Source of the DNA: Paludibacteraceae bacterium | Lineage (GTDB): Bacteria; Bacteroidota; Bacteroidia; Bacteroidales; Paludibacteraceae | Direction: 5' to 3' | Assembly (NCBI GenBank): GCA_947445425.1 | Contig: CANFFA010000017.1 | Coordinates: 1-14,128 of the forward strand | DNA length: 14,128 bases | Shown here: positions 13,306 through 14,128 of the stretch, one piece after another | How the letters are laid out: every line of letters begins with the position of its first letter | Position numbering within the stretch: the first letter of the stretch is position 1 | Notes under the pieces: generated by a model | What the model was told of the DNA's origin: nothing | What the model saw: the letters and a program-made list of their open reading frames with translations, nothing else | The model's database searches: none | Position numbers and translations under genes: made by a program

Positions 13306-14128
13306 TTAGAAGGCATATCCGGCGTTTATGGATAACGGTACTTTGACGGCTGCATTGCGTGGAAAGGTATTTCCATTTGAATAGTGCCCGATTCTAATTT
13401 CAGCATTAAAATTACGTTTTTCACCAAAGAATATTCCTGTACCAATATTATCTTGGAAGGTAAATTTACCACCCATTTCAGCTCCATCGATGATCAATTT
13501 GGAAATGTACGTTGGTCCAGCCACCGAATAGTAGAAATAAGCGTCTAGGTCTTTTTTGTGTAGGAAATTATATCGTGCAACAGGATAGATAGAGAGGGTA
13601 TAGAAACTCTCTTTATTAGGATTGCTTAATCCTGTTCCTATGCCTTTAGACTGCCAAATGGAAGTGCTAATTCCCCAGTCGATGGAAAAAGATTGCTTGG
13701 TATGAAAAACATTCCTTTGATAATTAAGGGTTAAGCCTTGATATACTTCTGCATCACCTCCCCAAAATAGACAGGCTGTCTCTAAGCTGTTGTTGATTCC
13801 ATAGCCTAAAGTGTTGCTGGTATATCCAATTTGCAACCATTGTTTTGGATGAATCAGACCCAATTGCTTTCCTTCTTCCAATTTTTCTTCAGAAATAGAT
13901 TGAAGTTTATAATTAAAACCTGCAGAAAGGAAAGTAGTGGCGGGTTGATTCGCTTTTTTGTTTTCGGGCGATCCAGTAGCACTTAACAATAAACGCCATT
14001 TGTTATTCAGATGATAACTCACCCCTGCTGCCGATAGGACGGTGGCATAATTAGCATTGCTCACATAAGGTCTTGTATAGTCTCCTTCTTCTCCGAAACC
14101 ATGTCGAGTGACTACGCCCAAACCAAAC
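13306..14128 (-). CDS. PagL/acyloxyacyl-hydrolase-like outer-membrane barrel (5' end beyond window)
   Basis: There are 273 residues visible; the frame is open at the window edge, so the start lies beyond 14128. The protein ends in AGYAF, with the terminal Phe typical of outer-membrane barrels, and alternating strands cover its length. The C-terminal third resembles PagL-type lipid A 3-O-deacylases: GPTYISK, FQDNIGTGIFFGEK, then RIGHYSNGNTFPRNAAVK. The catalytic His and Ser of the HxSN motif are present (His codon 13384-13386, Ser codon 13378-13380). The residue 12 after the Ser, Glu in PagL (H126/S128/E140 in Pseudomonas aeruginosa), is Lys here (13342-13344). The length exceeds the roughly 150-residue mature PagL, so there is an extra N-terminal region. 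It could be an active variant, an inactive relative or simply a PagL-fold protein; the family assignment rests on these motifs alone. Confidence 0.7.
   Translation of the reverse strand, partial: FGLGVVTRHGFGEEGDYTRPYVSNANYATVLSAAGVSYHLNNKWRLLLSATGSPENKKANQPATTFLSAGFNYKLQSISEEKLEEGKQLGLIHPKQWLQIGYTSNTLGYGINNSLETACLFWGGDAEVYQGLTLNYQRNVFHTKQSFSIDWGISTSIWQSKGIGTGLSNPNKESFYTLSIYPVARYNFLHKKDLDAYFYYSVAGPTYISKLIIDGAEMGGKFTFQDNIGTGIFFGEKRNFNAEIRIGHYSNGNTFPRNAAVKVPLSINAGYAF

Noticed and set aside
275..14128. DGR template repeat or reverse transcriptase inside the window
   Set aside because: I saw no sequence rich in AAC codons resembling 150-272 on either strand and no reverse-transcriptase YxDD gene; all large frames have other assignments.
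1..14128. tRNA, rRNA, riboswitch, CRISPR array or transposase
   Set aside because: I found no cloverleaf, rRNA core sequence, regularly spaced repeats or transposase motifs by reading; small structured RNAs cannot be fully excluded without a covariance-model scan.

Overview
The window looks like chromosomal DNA of a Bacteroidota bacterium, most likely Sphingobacteriales (Sphingobacterium/Pedobacter-like). The DNA is AT-rich, clear Shine-Dalgarno sites are mostly absent, and several genes are preceded by the Bacteroidota -7 promoter box TAnnTTTG. The gene content fits too: a LytS/LytTR two-component pair, a TatA+TatC-only Tat system, a RhlE-type helicase with a long basic tail, a lipoprotein, and large outer-membrane barrels. 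Genus is inferred from general gene character, not from a marker gene.

Layout. Positions 2-274 (+) hold the 3' end of a gene whose product ends in a C-type-lectin/DUF1566-like domain. Its last ~26 codons before an invariant VRAVRSF end look like the variable region of a diversity-generating retroelement (DGR) target protein; no reverse transcriptase or template repeat is visible in this window. Positions 275-773 are non-coding: an inverted-repeat element (468-625) and a strong terminator (685-738). A long minus-strand block follows. It contains the rhlE-type helicase (774-2132), yaaA (2290-3060), the LytTR response regulator (3083-3802) overlapping its LytS-type kinase (3792-4928), a palindromic repeat (5016-5220), an unknown lipoprotein (5260-6357), a CDF metal exporter (6488-7381), tatC and tatA (7544-8543), and a yifB/comM-type AAA+ protein (8713-10251). 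From 10576 to 13041 one plus-strand gene encodes an 821-residue TonB-receptor-like outer-membrane protein. A second large palindromic repeat (13109-13293) separates it from a convergent, 5'-incomplete gene (13306-14128). That gene encodes a PagL/acyloxyacyl-hydrolase-like barrel whose expected catalytic Glu is replaced by Lys.

Transcription units inferred from spacing: kinase-regulator-yaaA (overlap, then a 22-nt gap), and tatA-tatC (1-nt gap). The remaining genes probably each have their own promoter. Most of the window is ordinary housekeeping. The points of interest are the DGR-like variable 3' end, three intergenic inverted-repeat elements (two with the same outer termini), the repeated Met-Pro loop of the sensor kinase, and the altered PagL-like active site. 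I saw no tRNA, rRNA, CRISPR array, transposase or phage gene.
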